From Serendipita indica DSM 11827 (Eukaryota; Basidiomycota; Agaricomycetes; Sebacinales; Serendipitaceae), in contig CAJVGD010000042.1 in NCBI GenBank assembly GCA_910890315.1, positions 1,550,001-1,614,000 on the forward strand: a DNA stretch of 64,000 nt, in the 5' to 3' direction. The stretch's first letter is position 1. Each line of letters starts with the position of its first letter. Shown piece by piece: positions 12,501 through 22,317 of this stretch. A program made the position numbers and the translations under genes. The notes beneath the pieces are model-generated. The model searched no databases. It was not told the origin of the DNA and worked only from the letters and a program-made list of their open reading frames with translations.

Positions 12501-12626
12501 CGCTATTTTGCCGTGATTAACGCACCTGGGGACGCGAAGGACCTGTCTCGTTGTCGTGGTTGGAGGGGCTGGTCGCTGAGGTGGCGGCGTACCCGCTGGC
12601 AGCAGTCGTTTGTGCATATTCATCAT
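9556..12626 (-). CDS. Zn(II)2Cys6 transcription factor with fungal_trans-type core
   Basis: Nuclear DNA-binding regulator of the Gal4 class. I chose the ATG pair near 12626 because the first exon (MMNMHKRLLPAGTPPPQ, Pro/Thr-rich) splices in phase to RACTSCRRQK, then MRCDGPDNPPCARCRLSG and TSCVFEKV, giving the six-cysteine binuclear cluster (C-x2-C-x6-C-x7-C-x2-C-x6-C). A coiled-coil follows (RRLTEVENEIATVKTNQATI, LNEILNELRR), likely for dimerisation. A linker and the middle homology region come next, with YFTGCYRILAMFDPKLDTYE, GHALRCAVDLGLDKALQRLS, ARTQIDAWQTEWDAVM, and the C-terminus ending PPNPHFG at 9556. Around ten exons; exact borders in 10.2-12.1 kb are approximate. It lies just upstream of the GH5 pair on the same strand, so a role in cell-wall-degradation control is conceivable but unproven. 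Target genes unknown. Confidence 0.85.
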
Positions 12627-13404
12627 CTTCGAGCACCACCAGTCGCGCACTGAGCGCGTACAACGTAAAAAGGGGAGCGAGAGGGGAGAAAGAGGGCGGG
12701 TCCAAAAGGGAAGAGGCGAGAGGAAGGCGCGTTGTTGACCTCGTAGCCAAATAGCCCCCGACTTGATGGCGCTATCTAGATTCCCAGAGTCGGCAGGGAT
12801 TTTATCCATCCAAACCGAGGCCCACAGCGACGTCGGTGCGTCTCGCGGAGATTCTCCAGCTTCGGGCTTCTTGAGGCCTCCAGCTGTCACCGTCTGGACG
12901 CCCCGAGCGCGACAAAGTGGCAGAAGGCGTACTAGAAATGCACAGGAATATGGAATTCATTGGTCGGACGCTCGATACAGTTCACGTGCACAAAGCCCGC
13001 AGTCATCTCGGACGCTCAATTGTCCGGCATCGAGGAAACCAGGAAATCGGAAGCAAGCAAGAAGCAACCCGCACCAAGGTCTCTTCTCGTATGTAGAAGA
13101 CTCATGCACCGTCAAGACCGGCATTGCACGCTTCGAAGGACGAGAGTGCTTGTCAGATAATGATGTCCGGGCTGTGTGCCAGTTCTTCTCTCCTCTCTCG
13201 TCCATAAAACAAGCCGAGATCACAGGAGATGGTGAGGACCAGTGATTAAGCTTTGCCTGGCGAGGTGAGACGGTTGATACGGTCGTCGACCCGACCCGAC
13301 AGCCTCTGTCGGCCCGTTGTTTGTCTGGCAGAAAGGAGTATTTGAGAGTTATATATTCGTGGGGTCACGTTCCAGGAACTGCTCCTAACCTCCCCTACCC
13401 TCCA
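12627..13404. other. Intergenic, Zn2Cys6 promoter region
   Basis: About 780 bases between the transcription-factor start and the stop of the CREG-like gene. Longer frames here carry no family feature and are probably chance. Confidence 0.5.
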
Positions 13405-14444
13405 TCAGTGCTGGATTCTCAATTCGCCGTCCGTGATGGGCCCCTCTCCGGCTCGTTGATAGAGTTCGAGGGGGATGTAGCCAATGTAGTGCTCACTACC
13501 ATAATATTGGTTGTCAGTGTAAACACATGCACAGGATGATGTGGATAAGAATTGAAAATGATCGCCTTCACACACACCTTCCGAATCCACCGACGTAGTA
13601 GATCGTCTATTAGGGTGGCATGTCAGTCTTGTGGTCTCCAGAGTACAGGTCGGTGGACGCACCAGGGGGTCAAATCTTGCCCAATACGCCTGGGGAAGAT
13701 GAGTGTGTTCAGAGAGCGCAGAAAGGACATTAAAAGAACTTGAGACGTACTTTATGCACAGGTTTCCTACCGGGAAGCCACCACTTTGCATCCGGATGGC
13801 GCCGGAGGAAGCAAGTTTCGATCTCTTGCACTTCCTGAGTATTATTCCGATAAGCACTGCTTGATTCTATATATGCATTCGTCATTATCGTAACGTCGCC
13901 CATCAGGGCAACTCTGTTCGTGGCCGCCCGGGCGGGGTGAGAAGCGACTGTAAACGTCGCAAGGTGCGTATTCGACTGGAGAATGTTCTGATTGTTCCTT
14001 GAGATCGGCATGAAAATGAATGTGAGCGATCCGTTCTGATGACAGCTGTGCAAGAGTGAGTGCCCACGGATAACGGTCAGGGAGAAAGAATTTCGGACCT
14101 TGCGTAGTATTCCATTAATGCAAAAGGCATTCCTGAACACGACGTCGATCAGAATCTGCGCTTAAACCCCGTTCGTGCGCGACGAGCACTTGAGGAGAGG
14201 AGAGCCCACTTACCAGCTAAAGTTGGATGATCCGCAGGGAAAACAGTTGCAAGCGTCGCCGCTGCATTGTCAGAGTCCACGAGAGCGCGTGCAAAGCGGG
14301 CTGAGCGGACCGCGTTAGTCCTTCTTTCGCTAGAGAGGTAAACCAGGACTTGCCAGCGTCATACACTGTCTCCATCGCCACTGTAAACGCGCCCAATCCA
14401 AGGAACATGAGCAACAATGCCAGGTGACCCAGTTTGCAGAACAT
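13405..14444 (-). CDS. CREG-like secreted protein (FMN-binding split-barrel fold)
   Basis: Homologue of animal CREG (cellular repressor of E1A-stimulated genes), a secreted or endolysosomal glycoprotein with a pyridoxamine-phosphate-oxidase-like beta-barrel. The start at 14444 gives an N-terminal hydrophobic segment (KLGHLALLLMFLGLGAFTVA). Spliced reading continues ARFARALVDSDNAATLATVF, GMPFALMEYYAS, CHQNGSLTFIFMPISRNNQN, ARAATNRVALMGDVTIM, CFLRRHPDAKWWLPGRKPVH, AYWARFDP, and HYIGYIPLELYQ before the stop at 13405. The WLPG, WxRFDP and YIGYIP blocks are diagnostic of the family. The first intron (14301-14353, 53 bases) must be read as GC-AG to keep frame: donor GCAAGT, branch-like CTAAC, acceptor CAG. 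A GT donor nearby (GTGTAT) would break the homology. Later exon borders near 13.55-13.68 kb are approximate. Confidence 0.82.
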
Positions 14445-14646
14445 GGTAGGAGATAAGGTCAGGGCACGTGCTCCAGAAAGGCCGCCAAGGGCGAGCTGAA
14501 CAGTCTTCGCGCATTACGCATTGAACTTTGGGAATCTATTCAGCACGAACGACTGATTGGCCCGGTCTCACCTTGGAATGTTGTCAGTCTCTCGCCAATA
14601 ATGAACCTTGGACCCCTCCATAGCCACGACTTCCGAGATTCACAGC
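14445..14646. other. Divergent promoter, CREG-like gene and X-A
   Basis: About 200 bases between two divergently transcribed genes. The last 100 bases before the X-A start (GTCAGTCTC, CCTCCA-GCCACGACTT blocks) are shared with the regions upstream of all other X copies and mark the outer edge of the duplicated segment. Confidence 0.55.
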
Positions 14647-16702
14647 ATGTCAAAAGAGCACGACCCGGTCGACACCGTCGATGGAATATTGCAACAAATT
14701 GTCAAAACCCGTGAAGAACTATCTCGACTGACAGATCTTCAGCAAGACCCTGGAATTACCCTGAGGGCGATCTCTGTCGAGTGCTACTTAATCAATAAAT
14801 CTATAACGACTCTTCGGGAGCAGCTCCTCCTCTCCCTGTCGTGGTCGGAGTGTCGAACTGCCGAGAATCAGTGGTTCATAGACGCCCTGTTGTTTGCGAT
14901 CAGTGCTACGCTCTGCAGTACACTAAGCCAGCTGGATTTCTATCGAAACCAACGTCCAGCTAGATCCTCTTTCCGATTTTTGTCGCGGGAGACGCCGAAA
15001 GTAAAGGTCGGAGACCTCGAGACCTCGTTGGGCCGTTTGCGTGAACAAAGTAGCATGGTTCAATGCATTCTGAGTATGTTTGACACGTGAGTATTGGTTG
15101 ATAACGAGTCCAAATACTGAATCAACCCGTCTAGGACAACTGACGAAACCGGGCAAATGATTTCACACTGTCGCTTCATGCTAGAAAAGATGGAAAATGA
15201 TTGGATTTCGTCAACCAGATCAAATGCAAATGTTCATCGACCATCCTACGTCGCTCATCTGCTCACGCCTCGGAGCCACAGCAAAGGTCGCTAGTTGTCC
15301 AGATGAGAATTTGGCTGACTTGTCCGCAGAGCTATTTTCGCCCTATCGCCTCACACGAGAGCTGCAGATTGAAGGGATGTCCATGGAACACATCCTTGAC
15401 CTTTATGGAAAGTCGAACGTCAAACCGTTCATGATTAGGGACATACTTCGCCGATGGCACGCCTATACCGATGAAAGGGACTACAAAATCATGCTGACAA
15501 CACTGGCGCACAACAGTTTTGACATAATGCACGTTGACATGCACCTCACTCGGCTATATGAGTTAAGCCCTATAGCATTTTCCAATGCACTTGGTATCCT
15601 CTCTCTCAATGACTACAATATAGCTCGAACCTACACAGGTCTTTTGAAGCTATGGAACCTCCTTTTCCATGAGCCAGAATGGACACCATACGGAGGGGCC
15701 CCGTGCCGAGAAGAGCTTCTGCATCATAAAGCATATTCCAAGGTACTAAAGTATTTCCATGGACGTCCCAACGGACTAGCCAAAGCATGTTCCAATCTGA
15801 CAAATCTACGGAACCTCCTTTGCTTTGAGCCAGAGTGGGCACGAAAATACAACGTGGTGCGCTACCTATCGTTGAATCTGGATCTTCCATCGATCCCAAT
15901 TGGTAATCTGGATTTCATCTTAGAGGCTATCGACATTTTCGACGGAGATGTATTCCAGGTTCACTCTAATTTCCACTCGCTTCTCGAATCTGCCGGTCTC
16001 ACCCAACTCTCGATGGACGAACGGTCACGCAAATACCCTGACACCGAACCTACACTTACGATGTCGCCCAAAGAAATTCTAGATGCATCTAATATGGCTT
16101 TGGAACTTTGGCGGAGCAACGGATTCGACACTTCAATCAGCCGATTAGCCTTCGAGGATGGGCCAGTCTTCGACCTTGTAATCTCTAACGTTCTCGTCTA
16201 CTTACATGCTCTTCGACGCAGTTCTTATCGTCAAGACGTGGTGCGCACACTTAAAAGCATCTCAGTTCTTTTTCCTATCAACTCCCCGGCCGAACGTAGT
16301 ATGAGTCACGTTCTATGGGTCGCTGCATACTGTCCAAACAGCCACAACTCACTAGTCAGTCAGCTCTACAACATGATCAGGTTGCTGGCATCGTATTTTC
16401 GGGAGATAACTAAGTCAGAATACCTATCCTTACCTCATTGGGAACTGATGAGGCAATATGGCTATAACCTTGCTCGAATTGGGGACGTTAGACAGACGTT
16501 AGAAGCAAGCTTTCCGGCCGCTTTGGTGAAAGAAGGCTATCACTGGATATGGTTCATATTCAACAATTTTGACATTGAAGTTACGAAGACCGACGCCACT
16601 TTGATGCCAACAACATTCCTTGGGTGGGGACGCGAAGAGAGGATTCTGGAGATTAAAAGAATGCATCGGGCTCGTGGCCTGAACATAACGTACGAGTGGT
16701 GA
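14647..16702 (+). CDS. Family X protein, copy A (unrecognised)
   Basis: I do not recognise this family. Exon 1 (MSKEHDPVDTVDGILQQIVK onward, 14647-15086) is helical with heptad-like leucines (SITTLREQLLLSLSWSECR). A 48-base intron (15087-15134, GTGAGT...TCTAG) follows. The next coding stretch TTDETGQMISHCRFMLEK runs on to a stop at GGTCGCTAG, while the rest of the protein (SYRLTRELQIEGMSM-like, FMIRDILRRWHAYTDERDY, DMHLTRLYELSPIAFSNAL, ARIGDVRQTLEASFPAAL, GYHWIWFIFNNFDIEVTKTD, ending NITYEW) lies in another frame open for 501 codons from 15197. Another intron or a frame change must join them. A repeated motif L-x-NLL-x2-EPEW occurs twice (HEPEW, FEPEW). No signal peptide, membrane segment or catalytic motif seen. 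Tail-to-tail with a TMP fragment. Outer-copy partner of D (shared MSKEH start). Confidence 0.7.
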
Positions 16703-16846
16703 GCATAAGGACTATAGCCGTGTTCATTGTACTCATTCTATGTAGGGAGACATTCGCCAGGACAGTCCGGCGATGAACCTGGTAGATATAGCCGCAAAAT
16801 AGCACGTTCATCCGTATTGTGAAGTGGCCAATATGTAAAGAGTTGA

Positions 16847-18143
16847 CTAGAGATACATGGGGGTCGTAATGCAATGCATATTTCCTACTCGGCACAGCGT
16901 CGTACAGTATGTAGGCTCGTATTGGATCGTAACAAAAGAGTGAAAAAGCGACATTGACCAGGCAGATGTCAAGATAAAACATAAGTCACGCGAGCTTTGG
17001 GATGAGGAGAGAGAACAGAGAGGGTTTAAAGGATGCGTAGTGTAAGCGGTGGACTCAAATCCATTGATGATTCTTGTACGATGCACTCGACGGTCTGCGC
17101 ATGGCCGTGAATCCAGATATGGACGCATTCGACGGCCGACGAGCAGTCGAGACGGCTGGCGTGCGGTCAAGGTGATGTTGAGAGTCTTCTGCTCGATGGT
17201 AGTTCCGTCGAGTCATCACCAGACGCCGTTGATCCCATTCGACTGTATCGTCCAAACGACGATGGTGCGTTGGCTGCACTAGGTCGTCAAGTCTGTCCAA
17301 GGGGGACGGTCGTTGTAGTCGTAGGTGCGGTCAGTGACGATGGCTGAGACCAGATATCGGTGCGCCATTGTACGTTGGACGATGGAGTGGTTGTATGCGA
17401 CGGTTGTCGTGAGGGCGAGCCAGCGCGAGGAACAGCTAGTGAGGTGAGAAGCAAAGTGGACGAGTCAGCGATAGGTGCGCGCGAAGGTCGTTTGGAGACG
17501 CCAATGATCCTCGTCGGGGATGCCCTTCCAGGATCACCTTCATGGGATTGGCTGTAGACTGATGGCGAGGGCACCGAAGGGGAAATAGGATTCGGACCAT
17601 GTACGGAGCGCGGCGGTCCGATATTCGGTGCTCTAAATTCACTCATGTTCAGCGAGATGACACTGGCATTCAGTATCTGGGTCTGGGTCGGGACTGGGGG
17701 ATTGAGCAGAGAGGTCGAGACGGGGATGGATAACGGGCGCTAGGTCATCTCAAAGCTTTCGACAGTCACCTGCGTCGATCTTCTAGATGCAGCGAGGTTC
17801 ATCACAGCATGGTAATTATCGTTTACACTGGCCGGGTCGAGTCGTTCCATCGACGGCGAGTCACGGACGCCAACATCGTTTCCATGGCCAACAGACGGGG
17901 ATTTGATGGTACCCGAGCAATGGATCATCGTACTCTTCCTGGACAACGCCGACAGAAAAGACTTGCGATAGGATACTCGTGACTTGCTCGACCGAGGGAC
18001 ATTACTGCGTTTCGGGTTACCATTCCCAGGGACCCACTCTTTGGGACCCTCACGTCCTTGAAGAAACGAAAGTGGCTTGAGGCGAAGTGCAGGGTTGGCA
18101 TTGCCAATGGTCGCGGCGCGTGGTGAGTTTGGCCGTTGCTCAA
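16847..18143 (-). pseudogene. TMP pseudogene a (5'-truncated copy of the 22.3 kb gene)
   Basis: Fragment of the membrane-protein gene at 20947-22317, about 350 bases downstream of X-A and convergent with it. Homology starts abruptly near 18125 at the codons for GNANPALRLKPLSF, roughly residue 105 of the full gene, so the extracellular part and membrane segment are missing. The tail is then traceable (SRKSTMIHCSGTIKS, GNDVGVRDSPSMERLDPAS, SVPSPSVYSQSHEGDPG, RRPSNASISGFTAMRRPSSA) but interrupted by a stop at about 17742 (CAG to TAG) and frame changes. The reverse-oriented copy at 34.86 kb has the same 5' breakpoint. Confidence 0.8.
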
Positions 18144-18315
18144 AGCAATTAACTGCTCATCATGCAGAGCGATCTTTGCCTTTCAGAGCATCCGCCTTCC
18201 CACGGCCACTCTGCAAGGTGTCTGGATGGCACGTCCAAGGAGCTGCTCGTGCAAGGCACCAAGGGTATTTCCAACCTTGTTCTCGGGGATTGTATGACTG
18301 CAAATTCTGTCTGAC

Positions 18316-18338
18316 TATATACAGACTTCCGGAAGTCT
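18316..18338 (+). promoter_or_regulatory. TATA plus 16-bp perfect palindrome upstream of X-B
   Basis: TATATA at 18316-18321 is followed directly by the perfect palindrome AGACTTCCGGAAGTCT (18323-18338). It lies about 220 bases before the X-B start. The same arrangement occurs upstream of X-C (34668-34683). A dimeric regulator site is a reasonable guess, given that it abuts the TATA box. Confidence 0.45.
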
Positions 18339-18556
18339 TTCCATTACAAACTGTTCGGTTTTGCTCTGAAGGACACAATATTACCGACTTTAGGTGACGA
18401 GCTGAGCAGCCGGCAAATCAGAGGGACGTAAAACCTCCGGAATTTCGGAATATGCACACGCTGTAGGTGTGCTGATTGGTCTGGTCTCGTTCTGGAAGCT
18501 TGTCAGTCTCACGAACCTTGAACCTCTCCACAACCGCGACTTTCCAAATCGGCAGA

Positions 18557-20594
18557 ATGTCAAGTGAATACGCTCCAGCTGATAGTATTAATGGAATACT
18601 GCAGCAGATTGCCCAAACTCGCCAAGAGCTATCCCGACTGACGGATATTCAGCAAGACTCTGGAATTACCCTGAAGGCGATTTCGATCGAGTGTTACTTG
18701 ATCAATAAATCTATAACGACTCTTCGGGAGCAGCTCCTCCTCTCCTTGTCGTGGTCGGAGTGTCGTACTGCCGAGAATCAGTGGTTCATAGACGCCCTGT
18801 TGTTTGCGATCAGTGCTACGCTCTGCAGTACACTAAGCCAGCTGGATTTCTATCGAAACCAACGTCCAGCTAGATCCTCTTTCCGATTTTTGTCGCGGGA
18901 GACGCCGAAAGTAAAGGTCCGAGACCTCGAGACCTCGTTGGGCCGCTTGCGTGAACAAAGCAGCATGGTTCAGTGCATTCTGAGTATGTTTGACACGTGA
19001 GTATTGGTTGATAACGACTTCAAATACTGAATCAACCCGTCTAGGACAACTGACGAAACCGGGCAAATGATTTCACACTGTCGCTTCATGCTAGAAAGGA
19101 TGGAAAATGATCGGATTTCGTCAACCAGATCAAATGCAAATGTTCATCGACCATCCTATGTCGCTCATTTGCTCACGCCTCGGAGCCACCGCAAAGGTCG
19201 CTAGTTGTCCAGATGAGAATTTGGCTGACTTGTCCGCAGAACTACTTTCCTCCTATCGCCTCACACGAGAGCTGCAGATCGAGGGGATGTCCATGGAAGG
19301 CATCTTGAACGTCTATCAAAGGTCGGACCTCAAACCGTTCATGATCAGGGATATTCTTCGCAGATGGAAGACCTATACCAATGAAGAGGGCTACAATATT
19401 ATGTTAATGACACTGGAACGCAGCAGTTTCGACATAGTGCACATTGACATGCACCTCACTCGGTTATATGACCTAAAGGTCATAGAATTTGCTAATGCAC
19501 TGGATATCCTTCGTCTCAATGACTACGATATAGTTGGAACCTCCACCAGCCTCAGAAACCTTCGGATTCTCGTTTCCCATGAGCCAAAGTGGACACTATA
19601 TGGAAGGGGACCGTGTAAACAGGAGCTTCTGCATCATAAAGCATATTCCAAGGTACTAAGGTATTTCCATGGACGTCCCAACGGACTAGCCAAAGCATGT
19701 TCCAATCTGACAACTCTACGGAACCTCCTTTGCTTTGCGCCAGAGTGGTCACGAAAGTACGACGTGGTGCGCTACCCATCGTTGAATCTGGATCTTCCAT
19801 CGATCCCAATTGGTAATCTGGATTTCATCTTAGAGGCTATCGACATTTTCGACGGAGATGTATTCCAGGTTCACTCTAATTTCCACTCGCTTCTCGAATC
19901 TGCCGGTCTCACCCAACTCTCGATGGACAAACGATTATTCAAGCCTCGACTAGACCCATCACCGAGAGACATTCTAAATGCATCTAATATGGTTTTGGAA
20001 CTTTGGCGGAGCAACGGATTCAACACTTCAATCAGCCGATTAGCCTTCGAGGATCAGCCAGTCTCCGACCTTGGAGTCTCTAACATTCTCGTCTACTTAC
20101 ATGCTCTTCGACGCAGTTCTTATCGTCAAGACGTGGTACGCACACTTAAAAGCATCTCAGTTCTTTTTCCTATCAACTACCCGGCCGAACGTAGTATGAG
20201 TCACGTTCTATGGGTCGCTGCGTACTGTCCAAGCAGCCACGACTCACTAGTCCATTACCTCTACGAAATCTCGCCAATACAAAAGTTATATTGGGGCATA
20301 ACTATGCCAGAATACCTATCTTCACCTCATTGGGAACTGATGAGACAATATGGCTATAACCTTGCTCGAATCGGGGACGTTAGACAGACGCTAGAAGCGA
20401 GCTTTCCGGCCGCTTTGGTGAAAGAAGGCTATCACTGGATATGGTTCATATTCAACAATTTTGACATTGAAGTCACGAAGACCGACGCCACTTTGATGCC
20501 AAAAACATTCCCTGGGTGGGGACACGAAGAGAGGATTCTGCAGATTAAAAGAATGCATCGGGCTCGTGGCCTGAACATAACGTACAAGTGGTGA
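18557..20594 (+). CDS. Family X protein, copy B (unrecognised)
   Basis: Second copy of the family. Starts MSSEYAPADSINGILQQIAQ, like copy C and unlike A and D. Exon 1 ends near 18996 at the same GTGAGT donor; the second coding stretch again runs into a stop at GGTCGCTAG, and the main body is open for 495 codons in another frame from 19107. Body motifs: MSMEGILNVYQRSDLKPFMI, DILRRWKTYTNEEGYNIM, DMHLTRLYDLKVIEFANALD, HEPKW and FAPEW repeat motifs, GYHWIWFIFNNFDIEVTK, ending NITYKW. Against A, long identical runs (for example FHGRPNGLAKACSNL, IGNLDFILEAIDIFDGDV) alternate with strongly different ones. Convergent with the only full-length TMP gene, 350 bases away. Nearly identical to C in exon 1. 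Function unknown. Confidence 0.7.
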
Positions 20595-20946
20595 GCATAA
20601 GGACTATAGCCGTGTTCATTGTACTCATTCTATGTAGGGAGATGTTCGCCAGGACAGTCCGGCGATGAACCTGGTAGATATAGCCGCAAAATAGCACGTT
20701 CATCCGTATTGTGAAGTGGCCAATATGTAAAGAGTTGACTAGAGATACATGGGGGTCGTAATGCAATGCATATTTCCTACTCGGCACAGCGTCGTACAGT
20801 ATGTAGACTCGTATTGGATCGTAACAAAGGAGTGAAAAAACGACATTGACCAGGCAAATGTCAAGACAAAACATAAGTCACGCGAGCTTTGGGATGAGGA
20901 GAGAGAACAGAGAGGGTTTAAAGGATGCGTAGTGTAAGCGGTGGAC

Positions 20947-22317
20947 TCAAATCCATTGATGATTCTTGTACGATGCACTCGACGGTCTGCGCATGGCCGT
21001 GAATCCAGATATGGACGCATTCGACGGCCGACGAGCAGTCGAGACGGCGGGCGTGCGGTCAAGGTGATGTTGAGCATCTTCTGCTCGATACGGTAGCTCC
21101 GTCGAGCCATCACCAGACGCCGTCGATCCCATTCGACTGTATCGTCCAAACGACGATGGTGCGTTGGCTGCACTAGGTCGTCGAGTCTGTCCAAGGGGGA
21201 CGGTCGTTGTAGTCGTAGGTGCGGTCAGCGACGATGGCTGAGACCAGATATCGGTGCGCCATTGTACGTTGGACGATGGAGTGGTTGTATGCGACGGTTG
21301 TCGTGAGGGCGAGCCAGCGCGAGGAACAGCTAGTGAGGTGGAAAGCAAAGTGGACGAGTCAGCGATAGGTGCGAGCGAAGGTCGTTTGGAGACGCCAATA
21401 ATCCTCGTCGGGGATGCCCTTCCAGGATCACCTTCATGGGATTGGCTGTAGACTGATGGCGAGGGCACCGAAGGGGAAATAGGATTCGGACCATGTACGG
21501 GACGCGGTGGTTCGATATCCGGTGCTCTAAAACCATTCGCGTTCAGCGAGATGACACTGGCATTCCGTGTCTGGGTCTGAGTCGGGACTGGGAGATTGAG
21601 CAGAGAGGTCGAGACGGGAATGGATAACGGACGCTGGGTCATCTCAAAGCTTTCGACAGTCGCCTGTGTCGGTCTTCTAGATGCAGCAAGGTTCATCGCA
21701 GCATGGTGATGATCGTTTACACTGGCCGGGTCGAGTCGTTCCATCGACGGCGAGTCACGGACGCCAACGTCATTTCCATGGCCAACAGACGAGGACTTGA
21801 TCGTCCCCGAGCGATGAATCATCGTACTCTTCCTGGATAACGCCGACAGAAGAGACTTGCGAAGGGATACTCGCGACTTGCTCGACCGAGGGACATTACC
21901 GCGCTTCGACTTGCCATTTCCAGGGACCCACTCCTTGGGACCCTCACGTCCTTGAAGAAACGAAAGTGGCTTGAGGCGAGGTGCAGGTTTGGCATTGCCA
22001 GTCGTCGCCGAACGTGGTTCGCCAATGACACCCTTTTGCGCACCAGCGTTGAAATTATCCCACACGGGCTGTCGTCGTTGTTTGCGAACATATGCAGAGA
22101 TGACAATCGCAACACCTAGTGCGACAACGAGCGCACCGACGCATCCGATGCCAATGGCAATGATCCGCGACAGAGGTGATGGCTCCTGAGACGAGTTGAA
22201 GGCTGTCGCAGGTGCTAGACTTGCATTTGTAGCGCGGGGTTCTACTACTGTAGAGGAAGATGGGATTCGGTATGGGAGAGAGGCGGAGAGCTCGAGTGTG
22301 GTCGTAACGGGGGGCAT
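20947..22317 (-). CDS. Single-pass membrane protein TMP, full-length copy
   Basis: A 456-residue single-exon gene. The short Ser/Thr-rich N-terminus (about residues 1-50, likely outside the cell, with NAS and NSS sequons) is followed by one strong membrane segment, IIAIGIGCVGALVVALGVAI plus VISAY (about 53-77), then a basic stop-transfer VRKQRR. The rest is a long cytoplasmic tail rich in Ser, Pro, Arg and Thr with low-complexity stretches such as TTTTTVPLG and SPSVPSPSVYSQS. This layout resembles fungal cell-wall-sensor or SKG6-like proteins in shape only; I do not recognise the family. Convergent with X-B. Three degraded partial copies occur in the window (16.8-18.1, 31.05-31.64 and 34.86-35.94 kb), each next to an X gene. 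Start chosen at the first ATG of the open frame. Confidence 0.7.
   Translation of the reverse strand: MPPVTTTLELSASLPYRIPSSSTVVEPRATNASLAPATAFNSSQEPSPLSRIIAIGIGCVGALVVALGVAIVISAYVRKQRRQPVWDNFNAGAQKGVIGEPRSATTGNAKPAPRLKPLSFLQGREGPKEWVPGNGKSKRGNVPRSSKSRVSLRKSLLSALSRKSTMIHRSGTIKSSSVGHGNDVGVRDSPSMERLDPASVNDHHHAAMNLAASRRPTQATVESFEMTQRPLSIPVSTSLLNLPVPTQTQTRNASVISLNANGFRAPDIEPPRPVHGPNPISPSVPSPSVYSQSHEGDPGRASPTRIIGVSKRPSLAPIADSSTLLSTSLAVPRAGSPSRQPSHTTTPSSNVQWRTDIWSQPSSLTAPTTTTTVPLGQTRRPSAANAPSSFGRYSRMGSTASGDGSTELPYRAEDAQHHLDRTPAVSTARRPSNASISGFTAMRRPSSASYKNHQWI

Noticed and set aside
15135-15330. Programmed ribosomal frameshift in family X
   Set aside because: No slippery heptamer seen at the overlap, and copy D offers an intron that would solve the same break; kept only as a frame-break finding.
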